Source: Comamonas_C sp026954015 (GTDB taxonomy: Bacteria; Pseudomonadota; Gammaproteobacteria; Burkholderiales; Burkholderiaceae_C). Taken from it: a stretch of DNA of 64,000 nt. How positions within the stretch are numbered: the stretch's first letter is position 1; each line of letters starts with the position of its first letter. This document shows positions 30,153 to 40,466 of the stretch, one piece after another. The notes beneath the pieces were generated by a model. It saw only the letters and a list, made by a program, of their open reading frames with translations. It made no database searches and was not told the DNA's origin. The stretch lies in contig JAPSFS010000015.1 of assembly GCA_035063785.1 (NCBI GenBank), forward strand, positions 1 through 64,000. Direction: 5' to 3'. A program made the position numbers and the translations under genes.

Positions 30153-31078
30153 GCGATTTCACGAGCGGTTTCTGGTCTCTGTACGTGGCCGGCATCACGC
30201 TGGCGGGCGTGTTCGCGTGCGTGGCGCTGCTGTGGTGGACCTTGCGCATGAACGCCGCGGTCAAGCCCGACGAATCCACGGGGCACGTCTGGGACGGCGA
30301 TCTGACCGAAAGGAACAACCCGCTGCCGCGCTGGTGGGTGGGCATGTTCGCGATCAGTTGCGTGTTCGCGCTGGGCTACCTGGCGCTCTATCCGGGTCTG
30401 GGTACGTTCAAGGGCATGCTGGACTGGACGCAGGGCAATCAGTACGAGAGCCAGGTGCGCGCCTACGACGAAAAGATCGCGCCCATCTACGCGGCGTTCG
30501 CGTCGCAGGGCGTGGAGCAACTGGCCAAGGACCCCAGGGCCATGGCGATCGGCGACCGTCTTTTCATGAACAACTGCGCGCAATGCCATGGCAGCGACGC
30601 GCGCGGCAGCAAGGGCTTTCCCAACCTGGCGGACGCGCACTGGAACTGGGGTGGCACGCCCGAGCGCATCGCGCAGACCATAGCCGAGGGCCGCACCGGC
30701 ATGATGCCGCCCATGGCCGCGGCCGTTGGCGGCGCCGAGGAGGTGCGCGCCGTGGCGCAGTACGTGCTGGGCCTTTCGGGCGGCAAGCACGATAGCGCGC
30801 TGGCCGCACAGGGCAAGGAAAAATTCGTGGTCTGTGCCGCCTGCCACGGGGAAGCCGGCAAGGGCAACCCCATGCTGGGTGCGCCCGATCTGACCGATGG
30901 TGTGTTCACGCACGGCGCGGATACCGAGGCGCACATCGTCGAGATGATCGACAAGGGCAAGACGGCGCAGATGCCGGCGTGGAAGCACAAGTTCTCGCCC
31001 GAGCAGCTGCGCGTGCTCACCGCCTACGTCTGGGGCCTGGGCGGTGGCCAGAGCGCGCCGCCGGCGCAGCAGCAGTGA
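30149..31078 (+). CDS. ccoP: Cbb3-type cytochrome c oxidase subunit III (di-haem)
   Basis: This 309-residue subunit has two N-terminal membrane segments and two periplasmic class I haem c domains (CAQCHGSDARGSKGFPNLAD and CAACHGEAGKGNPMLGAPDL). It passes electrons from the bc1 complex or soluble cytochromes to CcoO. MPPMAAAVGG and MPAWKHKFSP hold the methionine ligands. Its overlap with ccoQ shows coupled translation. Confidence 0.96.
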   Translation: MSDFTSGFWSLYVAGITLAGVFACVALLWWTLRMNAAVKPDESTGHVWDGDLTERNNPLPRWWVGMFAISCVFALGYLALYPGLGTFKGMLDWTQGNQYESQVRAYDEKIAPIYAAFASQGVEQLAKDPRAMAIGDRLFMNNCAQCHGSDARGSKGFPNLADAHWNWGGTPERIAQTIAEGRTGMMPPMAAAVGGAEEVRAVAQYVLGLSGGKHDSALAAQGKEKFVVCAACHGEAGKGNPMLGAPDLTDGVFTHGADTEAHIVEMIDKGKTAQMPAWKHKFSPEQLRVLTAYVWGLGGGQSAPPAQQQ

Positions 31079-31116
31079 TGGTCCAGCGCGCGTTGCGCCA
31101 GCGCCGGTAGCGCGGC

Positions 31117-32520
<1,404 letters not shown>

Positions 32521-32528
32521 TTCTGCCC

Positions 32529-32813
32529 ATGGCACCGCGCACCGCCCCCGCAACCGGCACCGAGCGTTCGACGCCATGGTGGCGTGTGGGGTATGTGTGG
32601 CTCATCATCGGGTGCATGGCTGCGGCGCTGATCGCCGGCGGCATCACCGTGATGCTGGCGCTGCAGGGGTCGGACGCGCCCGCACCGGGCGAGGCGGCAG
32701 GGCAGGGTGCGCTCGAGCCTGCGATGCAGGCACGCAACCGCACGGGCAGCCGCAACGCCGAGGCGCTCGGCCTGGGTGGGGGCGGGCGATCGGACGGGGC
32801 GAAGCAACGATGA
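32529..32813 (+). CDS. ccoH: FixH/CcoH-like membrane protein
   Basis: This 94-residue protein has one helix (VWLIIGCMAAALIAGGITVM) followed by LALQGSDAPAPGE, resembling the N-terminal part of FixH/CcoH but shorter than the classical form. Its position after ccoG supports a cbb3 assembly role. The C-terminal 50 residues are low-complexity. Confidence 0.7.
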   Translation: MAPRTAPATGTERSTPWWRVGYVWLIIGCMAAALIAGGITVMLALQGSDAPAPGEAAGQGALEPAMQARNRTGSRNAEALGLGGGGRSDGAKQR

Positions 32814-32826
32814 CGGGAGACGGAGG

Positions 32827-33090
32827 ATGTTCGGCAAGTACCTGATGTGGATCGTCTGGCCCGCCTTCATGGTGGCGGCGGCGCTGGAGATGATGGTGTT
32901 CGCGGTGCTCGATCCGGCGTCGCTTGCGCTGCTGGGCCAGCAGGTGCAGTGGTCGCGCGAAACGGTCTATTCCATCACCTTCATCATCTTCTGGGCCATG
33001 TTCATGCTCTGCAGCGCGATCACGCTGCAACTGGCGCGCGCGCCGCGTGACGTGAACCAGCACCTGCACCACCCCGAAGCGCGCGAATGA
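32827..33090 (+). CDS. Small two-helix membrane protein of the cco cluster
   Basis: This 87-residue protein has two hydrophobic segments (LMWIVWPAFMVAAALEMMVF and VYSITFIIFWAMFMLCSAI) and a histidine-rich end (NQHLHHPEARE). I do not recognise a named family; similar small proteins follow fixH-like genes in this lineage. The GGAGG right before the ATG is strong. It is probably the last gene of the cco transcript. Confidence 0.7.
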   Translation: MFGKYLMWIVWPAFMVAAALEMMVFAVLDPASLALLGQQVQWSRETVYSITFIIFWAMFMLCSAITLQLARAPRDVNQHLHHPEARE

Positions 33091-33207
33091 GCGTGGCAGC
33101 CTCGGGTGTGCGCGGCTGCGAGATGGCTGCGGCGCCAGTGTGGCCAGGGGTGCGCCGATAGAATGGGCGCGCTGCACGCGATACGCGTGCGTTTCCAAGG
33201 TTGACGC

Positions 33208-34242
33208 ATGCAAGAACCCGCCGCGCGCCCGGCTCCGGGCACCAAATTCACCAGCCGCCAGGGTACCCGCGCGATCAAGGACGGCATCAAGCCGAGCGCG
33301 CTCACGGCGGTGCCCAATGCCGAGCGCAAGCCCGCGTGGCTGCGCGTGCACGTGCCCAACGGCGCCAAGTACCAGCAGATCAGGGAGATCGTCGATTCGC
33401 ACAAGCTCTCCACCGTCTGCGCCGAATCCAAGTGCCCCAACATCGCCGAATGCTGGGGCCGCGGCACCGCGACGCTCATGCTCATGGGCTCGGTGTGCAC
33501 GCGCGCCTGCAAGTTCTGCTCGGTGAGCACGGGCAACCCCAATGGCTGGCTCGATCCGCTGGAGCCGGTGAACGTGGCGGATGCCGTGGCGCTGATGCAG
33601 CTCAAGTACGTGGTGCTGACCTCGGTGGACCGTGACGACCTCAAGGACCTGGGCGCGGGCCACTACGCCGCGTGCATCCGCGAAATCCACAAGCGCATGC
33701 CCGATACCGCGGTGGAAGCGCTCACGCCCGACTTCCAGGGCCGGCACGAGCTGGTGGCCAAGGTGATCGACGCGGGCCTGGCGACCTACGCGCAGAACCT
33801 GGAGACGGTGCGCCGGCTCACACACCCGGTGCGCGATCCGCGCGCGGGCTACGAGCAGACGCTCGACGTGCTCAAGTTCGCCAAGAGCTATGCGCCGCAG
33901 ACGATCTCCAAGACCAGCCTCATGCTGGGCCTGGGCGAAACGGATGCGGAGATCGACGAGGCGCTGGACGACATCCGCGCCGCCGACGTGGACGTCGTGA
34001 CCATGGGCCAGTACATGCGCCCGACGCAGAACCACCTGCCGGTGCAGCGCTATGTGTCGCCGGACCAGTTCGCCCGGTACCGCGAGATGGCGCTGGCCAA
34101 GGGCTTCGTCGAGGTGGTGGCCGGGCCGTTCGTGCGTTCGAGCTACCGCGCCGAGCGCGTGCTCGAGCACAACAACGTCGGGCTCGACGAAGACGTGCTC
34201 GAGAGCCTGCGCAACAGCGCCGCGAACGCGATGCGCTGCTGA
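33208..34242 (+). CDS. lipA: Lipoyl synthase
   Basis: This 344-residue radical SAM enzyme inserts two sulfurs into protein-bound octanoate. The auxiliary cluster motif is CAESKCPNIAECW and the radical SAM motif is CTRACKFC, then SVSTGNPNGWLDPLEP. The late RSSYRAE supplies the serine ligand of the auxiliary cluster. The SAM motif differs from the common CTRRCPFC form (Ala and Lys for Arg and Pro), as in some beta-proteobacterial LipA lines. No lipB is nearby. It overlaps the next gene by one base. Confidence 0.92.
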   Translation: MQEPAARPAPGTKFTSRQGTRAIKDGIKPSALTAVPNAERKPAWLRVHVPNGAKYQQIREIVDSHKLSTVCAESKCPNIAECWGRGTATLMLMGSVCTRACKFCSVSTGNPNGWLDPLEPVNVADAVALMQLKYVVLTSVDRDDLKDLGAGHYAACIREIHKRMPDTAVEALTPDFQGRHELVAKVIDAGLATYAQNLETVRRLTHPVRDPRAGYEQTLDVLKFAKSYAPQTISKTSLMLGLGETDAEIDEALDDIRAADVDVVTMGQYMRPTQNHLPVQRYVSPDQFARYREMALAKGFVEVVAGPFVRSSYRAERVLEHNNVGLDEDVLESLRNSAANAMRC

Positions 34243-34712
34243 TGCCGCAAACGGGCGCGAATGCCGCGCCGTTCACCTGGCTGGGCGTGGCCGCGATCGT
34301 CGCCGGTGGCGCGCTGGCCGCGGCGATCGCCCACCGGCCGGCGCAGAACCTCGTCTGGCTCGTGGCCTACCTGGTGCTCGTCGTGGGCGTGGCGCAGTAC
34401 GTGCTGGGCGCGGGGCAGGCGGCGCTGGCGCGGCGCGCGTTGCCCGCGTGGGCGCTCTGGGGCGAGTGGGCGCTGCTGAATCTGGGGCATCTGGGCGTGA
34501 TCGGCGGGCGGCTTGCGGAGCAGTTCACCGCGGTGCTCGTGGGCACGCTGGCCTACGCGGCGGCGCTCGCGTGGTTCGTGCTGGCGGTGCGCGGTGGCGT
34601 GGCGGGTACGCGCCTGCTGCTGTACCGCCTGTTCGCGCTCTTCCTGCTGCTGAGCTCGCTCGTGGGCGTGGCGCTCACGGTGGCGCGCCACTACAGCTTC
34701 TTGGCGTCGTAG
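34242..34712 (+). CDS. Four-helix membrane protein of unknown function
   Basis: This 156-residue protein has four hydrophobic stretches (LGVAAIVAGGALAAAIA, NLVWLVAYLVLVVGVAQYVL, AVLVGTLAYAAALAWFVL, LFALFLLLSSLVGVALTV). I recognise no motif with known function. The start overlaps the lipA stop (TGATG), suggesting coupling to lipA. It converges on a small minus-strand gene with a 22-base overlap. Confidence 0.7.
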   Translation: MPQTGANAAPFTWLGVAAIVAGGALAAAIAHRPAQNLVWLVAYLVLVVGVAQYVLGAGQAALARRALPAWALWGEWALLNLGHLGVIGGRLAEQFTAVLVGTLAYAAALAWFVLAVRGGVAGTRLLLYRLFALFLLLSSLVGVALTVARHYSFLAS

Positions 34713-34927
34713 TTCCAGGGGTCGGCGGCTCGCAGGAGCTCGCGCAGCGCCTCGTCGGCGAGCGCGGCAAGCTCCTCCTCGGCCTGGGGCAACGTGTCCG
34801 CCGCCATGGGGCGCTGGCGGATGTCGCCGCCCGAAAGCGGGCTGAAGACCAGCATCATCTGGCCGTACGAGGCGTCGAGTGGCGCCACTTGCCAGGTTGC
34901 GCCCTGGGCATCGTCGAACTGTCGCAT
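34691..34927 (-). CDS. Small conserved protein of unknown function
   Basis: This 78-residue protein reads MRQFDDAQGATWQVAPLDAS, then YGQMMLVFSPLSGGDIRQR and an acidic helical tail (LPQAEEELAALADEALRELL). I recall similar short proteins in Comamonadaceae but no function. The ATG at 34927 was chosen; it lies 29 bases downstream of the folA stop, so it may be co-transcribed with folA. Confidence 0.6.
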   Translation of the reverse strand: MRQFDDAQGATWQVAPLDASYGQMMLVFSPLSGGDIRQRPMAADTLPQAEEELAALADEALRELLRAADPWNYDAKKL

Positions 34928-34956
34928 GGGTTGATTCCGTGAAGTGGGGCTGCAGA

Positions 34957-35451
34957 CTAGCCGCGGCGTTCGTAACGCGCAAAACGCAACGGCAAACCGG
35001 TGCTGCTCGCGTGGTCGTGGTGGGCCACGAGCGTCCATTCGGGCCCGAGCGGCGGCGCCCAGGTGTCGCCGTCGAACGCCTGCCCGATCTCGGTGACTTC
35101 CGCGCGCGTGGCCAGCGGCAGCGCCTGTGCGAAGAGTTGCGCGCCGCCGATCACCCAGCCGGTCGCGGCGCCGCTCTGCTCTGCCTGTGAGAGCGCCTCG
35201 CGCAGGCTGCAAGCGCGCTGGGAGCCGGTTTCATGCCAATCTTCCTGGTGCGTGACGACAATGTTCAACCGCCCCGGCAGCGGCCGAAAGCGCGGCGGCA
35301 GCGACTCCCAGGTCCTGCGCCCCATGATGACCGGCGCACCCTGCGTGAGGGCCTTGAAATGCGCGAGATCCTCCGGCACATGCCAGGGCAGGGCGCCGTT
35401 GCGCCCGATGACGCCGTTGGCCGCGCGGGCGTAGATCAGTGCGATTTCCAT
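34957..35451 (-). CDS. folA: Dihydrofolate reductase
   Basis: This 164-residue DHFR reduces dihydrofolate with NADPH. Marks: ALIYARAANGVIGRNGALPW, the acidic active-site residue in PEDLAHFKALT, VIMGRRTWESLP (NADPH site), and VIGGAQLFAQALP. The ATG at 35451 is the natural start. Divergent from nudB with an 80-base gap; folE lies nearby, so folate synthesis genes are grouped here. Confidence 0.95.
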   Translation of the reverse strand: MEIALIYARAANGVIGRNGALPWHVPEDLAHFKALTQGAPVIMGRRTWESLPPRFRPLPGRLNIVVTHQEDWHETGSQRACSLREALSQAEQSGAATGWVIGGAQLFAQALPLATRAEVTEIGQAFDGDTWAPPLGPEWTLVAHHDHASSTGLPLRFARYERRG

Positions 35452-35531
35452 GGGGAGCGTGTTGCGGTGCGTGCGGTGCGGCGAATATACCGGCACTCTA
35501 CCATACGGGCCTGGCGCCACGGCGTTGATGC

Positions 35532-35987
35532 ATGTTCAAGATTCCGCTTTCCGTCCTCGTCGTGATCCATACCGCAGACCTGCGGGTGCTGCTGCTGCGC
35601 CGCGCCGACGCCACGCAGGATTTCTGGCAGTCTGTCACGGGCAGCAAGGACAGCCTCACCGAAACCTGGCGCGAGACCGCGCTGCGCGAGGTGCGTGAAG
35701 AGACCGGCATCGACGGCGCGGCGGCGGGCTGCGAGCTCGCCGACTGGGGGCTGGAGAACGTCTACAGCATCTACCCGCAGTGGCGCCACCGCTATGCGCC
35801 GGGGGTGATGATGAACACCGAACACGTGCTGGGGCTGTGTGTGCTGGCGGAGGTGCCGGTTCGCCTCAACCCGCGCGAGCACACCGCGTTCGAGTGGTTG
35901 CCGTGGCGCGCCGCGGCCGAGCGGTGCTTTTCGCCCTCCAACGCCGAGGCCATCCTCTGGCTGCCGCGCTTTGAGATGCACGCATGA
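35532..35987 (+). CDS. nudB: Dihydroneopterin triphosphate diphosphatase (NudB)
   Basis: This 151-residue Nudix hydrolase has the Nudix box GSKDSLTETWRETALREV, then REETGID. The start FKIPLSVLVVIHTADLRVLLL and MNTEHVLGLCV agree with NudB, which removes pyrophosphate from dihydroneopterin triphosphate in folate synthesis. Context with folA and folE supports this. It overlaps the next gene by four bases. Confidence 0.9.
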   Translation: MFKIPLSVLVVIHTADLRVLLLRRADATQDFWQSVTGSKDSLTETWRETALREVREETGIDGAAAGCELADWGLENVYSIYPQWRHRYAPGVMMNTEHVLGLCVLAEVPVRLNPREHTAFEWLPWRAAAERCFSPSNAEAILWLPRFEMHA

Positions 35988-36775
35988 CCACCGTGCTGCC
36001 GCCCGCAACGGATTTCGCACCGACCGAGCTGCCGTCGCCACCCGGCGGCATCCTGCGCGTGGCGACCTACAACATCCACAAGGGCGTGCAGGGCCTGGGC
36101 CCGGCGCGGCGGCTGGAGATCCACAACCTCGGGCTTGCGGTGGAGCAGCTCGACGCCGACATCGTCTGCCTGCAGGAGGTGCGCCGCACCAACCGGCGCG
36201 AGGCGGCGTATTTCGAGCGCTGGCCGCAGGTGGCGCAGGCGCAGTACCTCGCGCCCGAGGGCTACGAGGCGGTCTACCACACCAACGCCTACACGCGCCA
36301 TGGCGAGCACGGCAACGCGCTGCTCACGCGCTGGCCGGTGCTCGCGAGCCAGCACGAGGACATGTCCGACCACCGCTTCGAGCAGCGCGGCCTGCTGCAC
36401 GTGCAGGTGCGCGTGCAGGGCCGCGTGGTGCATGCCATCGTGGTGCACCTGGGGCTGGTGCCGGGCAGCCGCATCCGGCAGGTGGCGCAGTTGCAGCGCT
36501 ACATCCGCCGCGAGGTGCCCGACGACGTGCCGCTGATCGTCGCGGGCGACTTCAACGACTGGGGCAACCAGCTTGCGCAGATGCTTGTGGGCTTCGGCCT
36601 GCTGGAGTTCAGCGGCGCCTCGCCGGTTTTCACCTACCCGTCGCGCCTGCCGGTGGCGCAGCTCGACCACGTCTACGCGCGCGGGCTCGTGCCGCTGTCG
36701 CTCACGGTGCCGCGCGGGCGCATCTGGTGGCGCATGTCGGACCACCTGCCGCTGATCGCGGAGTTCCGGCTCTGA
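35984..36775 (+). CDS. Endonuclease/exonuclease/phosphatase-family protein
   Basis: This 263-residue EEP-fold protein has RVATYNIHKGVQG near residue 26, VCLQEVRRTNRRE (metal Glu), the VHLGLVPGSR region, VAGDFNDWG and a final SDHLPLIAEF. Similar genes sit next to cardiolipin synthase in many proteobacteria, so a phospholipid-related phosphodiesterase is possible, but the substrate is not shown. It overlaps nudB by ATGA and precedes clsB by 17 bases. Confidence 0.85.
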   Translation: MTTVLPPATDFAPTELPSPPGGILRVATYNIHKGVQGLGPARRLEIHNLGLAVEQLDADIVCLQEVRRTNRREAAYFERWPQVAQAQYLAPEGYEAVYHTNAYTRHGEHGNALLTRWPVLASQHEDMSDHRFEQRGLLHVQVRVQGRVVHAIVVHLGLVPGSRIRQVAQLQRYIRREVPDDVPLIVAGDFNDWGNQLAQMLVGFGLLEFSGASPVFTYPSRLPVAQLDHVYARGLVPLSLTVPRGRIWWRMSDHLPLIAEFRL

Positions 36776-36792
36776 GCCGCTGAGCGACAGCC

Positions 36793-38013
36793 GTGCCGCT
36801 GCCCGCGTACGCCGGATCGGACCACCGCATACGCCTGCTGCAGGGCGCGCAGGAGCTGTTTCCGGCGCTCGTCGCCGAACTCGACCGCGCACGCACCGAC
36901 GTGCAGTTCGAAACCTACATCTTCGACGTCGCGGGCGCGGGCGCGGCGGTGGCCGGTGCGCTGGCACGCGCGGCGCAGCGCGGCGTGCGCGTGCACCTGG
37001 TGGTCGATGGCGTGGGCACGGGCCGCATCGCCGAGCCCTGGGCCACGCGCCTGGCTGACGCGGGCGTGCAGGTGCAGGTGTATTCGCCGCTCGGGCCGCT
37101 TGGACTGCTGCTGCCCCGGCGCTGGCGCAGGCTGCACCGCAAGCTTTGCGTGGTCGATGGCCGCGTGCTGTTCTGCGGCGGCATCAACGTGCTGGGCGAC
37201 TACGAAGACCCGAACTGGGGGCCGCTTGCGGCGCCCCGGCTGGACTTTGCGGTGCGCGTGGAGGGTACGCTCGTGGACTTCGCGAGCGCCGTGATGGAGC
37301 GGCTGTGGCTGCGCACGCTCGCGCTGCACGACGTGCGGCATCGGCGCCTTGCGCAGGCGCTGGCCGATTGGCGCGCGGTGCGCGCGCTGCACCAGCCGCC
37401 GCGGCGCCGCACGCGGCAGGGGCAGGGCGTGCGCGCGGCGCTGCTGCTGCGTGACAACGTGCGCTTTCGCACGCGCATCGAGCGCTCGTACCGGCGTGCC
37501 ATCGCGCGGGCGCGGGAGGAAATCATCATTGCCAACGCCTACTTCATCCCCGGCGGCAAGCTGCGCCGCGCGCTGGTGCTGGCGGCGCGGCGCGGCGTGC
37601 GCGTGCGCCTGCTGGTGCAGGGGCGCTACGAATACTTCATGCAGTACCACGCGGCGCGGCCCGTCTATGGCGCGCTGCTCGCGGCCGGGGTGGAAATCCA
37701 CGAGTACGCGCCGAGCTTTCTGCACGCCAAGGTGGCGGTGATCGATGCCGACGGCGCGCGACCCTGGGCGACGGTGGGTTCGAGCAACCTCGACCCCCTG
37801 AGCCTGCTGCTTGCGCGCGAGGCCAACGTGATGGTGCGCGACGCGGGCTTCGCGCGGCGGTTGCGCGCGCGCCTCGTGGCGGCGATCGCCAGCGGCGACG
37901 GACCGCTCGACCCGCAGGCCTATGCCGCGCGGCCCTGGCGCGAGCGCGTGCTCGACCGCATCGCATTCGCGTTCATGCGCGCGGCGCTCTGGGTGACGGG
38001 CAAGAACTACTGA
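36793..38013 (+). CDS. clsB: Cardiolipin synthase B-type phospholipase D family enzyme
   Basis: This 406-residue PLD-superfamily protein has two HKD motifs: HRKLCVVDGRVLFCGGINV and HAKVAVIDADGARPWATVGS, then SNLDPLS. It likely joins phosphatidylglycerol units into cardiolipin, or uses phosphatidylethanolamine as some ClsB/C enzymes do. It has no N-terminal membrane helices, in line with ClsB. GTG start at 36793. Confidence 0.9.
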   Translation: MPLPAYAGSDHRIRLLQGAQELFPALVAELDRARTDVQFETYIFDVAGAGAAVAGALARAAQRGVRVHLVVDGVGTGRIAEPWATRLADAGVQVQVYSPLGPLGLLLPRRWRRLHRKLCVVDGRVLFCGGINVLGDYEDPNWGPLAAPRLDFAVRVEGTLVDFASAVMERLWLRTLALHDVRHRRLAQALADWRAVRALHQPPRRRTRQGQGVRAALLLRDNVRFRTRIERSYRRAIARAREEIIIANAYFIPGGKLRRALVLAARRGVRVRLLVQGRYEYFMQYHAARPVYGALLAAGVEIHEYAPSFLHAKVAVIDADGARPWATVGSSNLDPLSLLLAREANVMVRDAGFARRLRARLVAAIASGDGPLDPQAYAARPWRERVLDRIAFAFMRAALWVTGKNY

Positions 38014-38020
38014 AACTATA

Positions 38021-38056
38021 GCTATTCGCGCTTGCTGCATAAGCGCTGGAGGCCAA
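38021..38056. repeat. Interspersed hairpin repeat, copy A
   Basis: GCGCTTGCTGCATAAGCGC followed by TGGAGGCCAA is a short palindromic repeat also present at 42569-42604. It lies between clsB and folE. I recall similar sequences scattered through Comamonadaceae genomes. Confidence 0.7.
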
Positions 38057-38102
38057 AAACACTCATATTCTTGCGATCCGGGTTCGCTGGTACGATGCAC
38101 GC

Positions 38103-38813
38103 ATGAGTGAACAGACCCGCCCCGCGCCCGACGAGGGCACGCCCGTCTCCGTCAAGATCCGCGAGCGGCTCGCGGCCGCCGGCCGGCGCTTCAACGCCAA
38201 CGACAACATCGCCGAATTCATCGAACCCGGCGAGCTCGCCGCGCTGCTCGACGAGGTCGAGGCCAAGATGCAGGGCGTGCTCGACAGCCTGGTGATCGAC
38301 ACCCAGCACGACCACAACACCCGCGCCACCGCGCGGCGCGTGGCCAAGATGTACCTCACCGAGGTGTTCCAGGGCCGCTACGTCGAGCCGCCGCGGATCA
38401 CCGAATTCCCCAACGTCGAGCGGCTCAACGAGCTGATGATCATCGGCCCGATCACCGTGCGCAGCGCCTGCAGCCACCACCTGTGCCCGGTGATCGGCAA
38501 GATCTGGGTCGGCGTGATGCCCAACGAGCACACCAACGTGATCGGCCTGTCCAAGTACGCGCGCCTCGTCGATTGGGTGATGGGCCGCCCGCAGATCCAG
38601 GAGGAAGCCATCGTGCAACTGGCAGACCTCATCATGGAAAAGACCCAGCCCGACGGCCTCGCGGTCGTGATGGAGGCCAGCCACTTCTGCATGTCCTGGC
38701 GCGGCGTGCGCGAGATGGACAGCAAGATGGTCAACTCGGTGATGCGCGGCGCCTTCCTCACCGACGCCACGCTGCGCCGCGAATTCCTCTCGCTGATTCC
38801 CGGGCGCCTGTAG
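38103..38813 (+). CDS. folE: GTP cyclohydrolase I
   Basis: This 236-residue enzyme opens tetrahydrofolate synthesis by converting GTP into dihydroneopterin triphosphate. The zinc site is in RSACSHHLCPVIGKIWVGV, and IGLSKYARLVDWVMGRPQIQE and SHFCMSWRGVRE complete the family signature. Slightly long at the N-terminus, which carries about 40 extra residues. With nudB and folA it forms a local folate group. Confidence 0.96.
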   Translation: MSEQTRPAPDEGTPVSVKIRERLAAAGRRFNANDNIAEFIEPGELAALLDEVEAKMQGVLDSLVIDTQHDHNTRATARRVAKMYLTEVFQGRYVEPPRITEFPNVERLNELMIIGPITVRSACSHHLCPVIGKIWVGVMPNEHTNVIGLSKYARLVDWVMGRPQIQEEAIVQLADLIMEKTQPDGLAVVMEASHFCMSWRGVREMDSKMVNSVMRGAFLTDATLRREFLSLIPGRL

Positions 38814-38830
38814 CCCTTGCGGCGGCGTGC

Positions 38831-39670
38831 GTGGCCGTGCTCATCGGCGTGGACTTCACGAGCCGCCCGACGCGGCGCAAGCCCGTGGTGCTCGCGATGG
38901 GGGAGCGCGATGGCTCCCGGGTCGTGCTGCGCCACCTGCACCAGTTCGACACGCTGCCCGGCCTGGCCCGCTGGCTCGCGCAGCCCGGCGACTGGGTGGG
39001 CGCGTTCGACCTGCCGTTTGGCCTGCCGCGCGAACTTGCCCTGGCGCTGGGCTGGCCCACCGACTGGCTCGCCTGCGCGCGCCACTATGCGGGCCTTTCC
39101 AGAGCGGAGATCCGCGCGCGGTTCGCGGCGTTTTGCGCCGCCCGCCCTGCAGGGCGCAAATTCGCCCACCGCGCAACCGACGGCCCGGCGGGTTCCAGCC
39201 CCTCGATGAAGTGGGTCAACCCGCCGGTGGCCTGGATGCTGCACGCGGGCGTGCCGTTGCTCATCGACGCGGGCGTGCACCTGCCCGGCCTGCACGCGGG
39301 CGACCCGCGCCGCGTGGCGCTCGAAGCCTACCCCGGCCTGCTCGCGCGCGAGCTCATCGGGCGCGTGAGCTACAAGAGCGACGAGCGCGCGCGCCAGACC
39401 CCTAAGCGCACGGCGGCGCGCGAGCGCATGGTGGCCGCGCTGCAGCAGGGCGCCACGCGGTTGGAGCTGCACCTGGTGCTCACGTCAGCGCAGCGCGCGG
39501 CGCTCGTGCAGGACGCCAGCGGCGACAGCCTGGATGCGGTGCTCTGCCTGGTGCAGGCCGCGTGGGGCGCGCGGGCGCATGCGTGCGGCGATGCGTGGTA
39601 CGGGCTGCCCACCGACCTCGACCCGCTTGAAGGCTGGATCGTCACCGCGCTGCGCGGGCCGCAGCGTTGA
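38831..39670 (+). CDS. DUF429 (predicted RNase H-like nuclease) protein
   Basis: This is a protein of about 279 residues with the DUF429 pattern: VLIGVDFTSRPTRRKPVV at the start (metal Asp), WVGAFDLPFGLPREL, VALEAYPGLLARELIGR and a late ASGDSLDAVLCLVQAAWGA. It is thought to have an RNase H-like fold; no function is known. The start may be GTG at 38831 or 38837, both close to the folE stop. Confidence 0.75.
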   Translation: MAVLIGVDFTSRPTRRKPVVLAMGERDGSRVVLRHLHQFDTLPGLARWLAQPGDWVGAFDLPFGLPRELALALGWPTDWLACARHYAGLSRAEIRARFAAFCAARPAGRKFAHRATDGPAGSSPSMKWVNPPVAWMLHAGVPLLIDAGVHLPGLHAGDPRRVALEAYPGLLARELIGRVSYKSDERARQTPKRTAARERMVAALQQGATRLELHLVLTSAQRAALVQDASGDSLDAVLCLVQAAWGARAHACGDAWYGLPTDLDPLEGWIVTALRGPQR

Positions 39671-39826
39671 TCAGTCCACTGGAACACTGAAATCGGATCG
39701 GTGCTGTCCGCCCGGTACGGGCACGCTGCGGTGTCGCAAATGCTCGCAACAGTACCGGCTGTTGCGGCGCCTTGCGCCTTGCATCGCCTCCCGTCTCGGG
39801 CGCCCCTCACCGCCTATTGCACTGTA

Positions 39827-40435
39827 TCAGTGGACCAGCGCCAGGTAGGCCGCGCGCGTTTCGGGCGTGACCGCGGCGATCGCCTGCGCCCACGGCGTGT
39901 GGTGGCGCGTGATGAGCCGCGCCGAGGCCACCGCGCGCGACTTGCAGTACCAGTGGCAGGTGTGCTGCAGCAGCAGCAGTTCCGCCGTCACCGTGAACGC
40001 GCGCTCGCGCGCCGGGAGCTGGGCGGTGTTGTCCAGCGCGCGCGCTATGCCCGCAGCGTGGATCGCGAGCGCGCGCCGCAGGTCGAAGCTGGCTGCGGGC
40101 AGCACCTGCGTGGCCCAGGGCAGGGCGATCGGCAGGCGGCTCACGCGCGCCTGCGCGGGCGGGGTGCGCTGGAACTGGTCGGCCAGGCGCTCGACCTGCG
40201 AGCGCAGGTCCGCCTCGCTCGCCTGCAGCGAGCCGAGCACCTGCGCGCGCCGCTCGCCGTCGTGCTCGCCCATGGCCCGCAGGTAGCCCTGGATCAGCGT
40301 CTGCATCAGCCGCTCGATCTGCAGCGGCTGGAGCGCGCGCGCAAGCAGGGCGATGCGCTGGCGCTGCTGCTGCGCGTTGGCCACGGCCAGCGCACCGTAG
40401 GCGAGGACCAGCAGGAGGAACCAATCGGACGGCAT
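39827..40435 (-). CDS. Hypothetical membrane-anchored helical protein
   Basis: This 202-residue protein has one N-terminal hydrophobic segment (DWFLLLVLAYGALAVANA) and then long helices (LQPLQIERLMQTLIQGYLRAM; LADQFQRTPPAQARVSRLPI). No known motif. It probably sits on the cytoplasmic or periplasmic face of the inner membrane. The 150-base gap between it and the DUF429 gene shows no gene. Confidence 0.6.
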   Translation of the reverse strand: MPSDWFLLLVLAYGALAVANAQQQRQRIALLARALQPLQIERLMQTLIQGYLRAMGEHDGERRAQVLGSLQASEADLRSQVERLADQFQRTPPAQARVSRLPIALPWATQVLPAASFDLRRALAIHAAGIARALDNTAQLPARERAFTVTAELLLLQHTCHWYCKSRAVASARLITRHHTPWAQAIAAVTPETRAAYLALVH

Positions 40436-40466
40436 GGGTGGCGTCGATTGTGCCGGAGCACCGCGC

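Noticed and set aside
39671..39826. Small gene between DUF429 and the helical protein
   Set aside because: The only open frames lack a ribosome site and have no recognisable motif.
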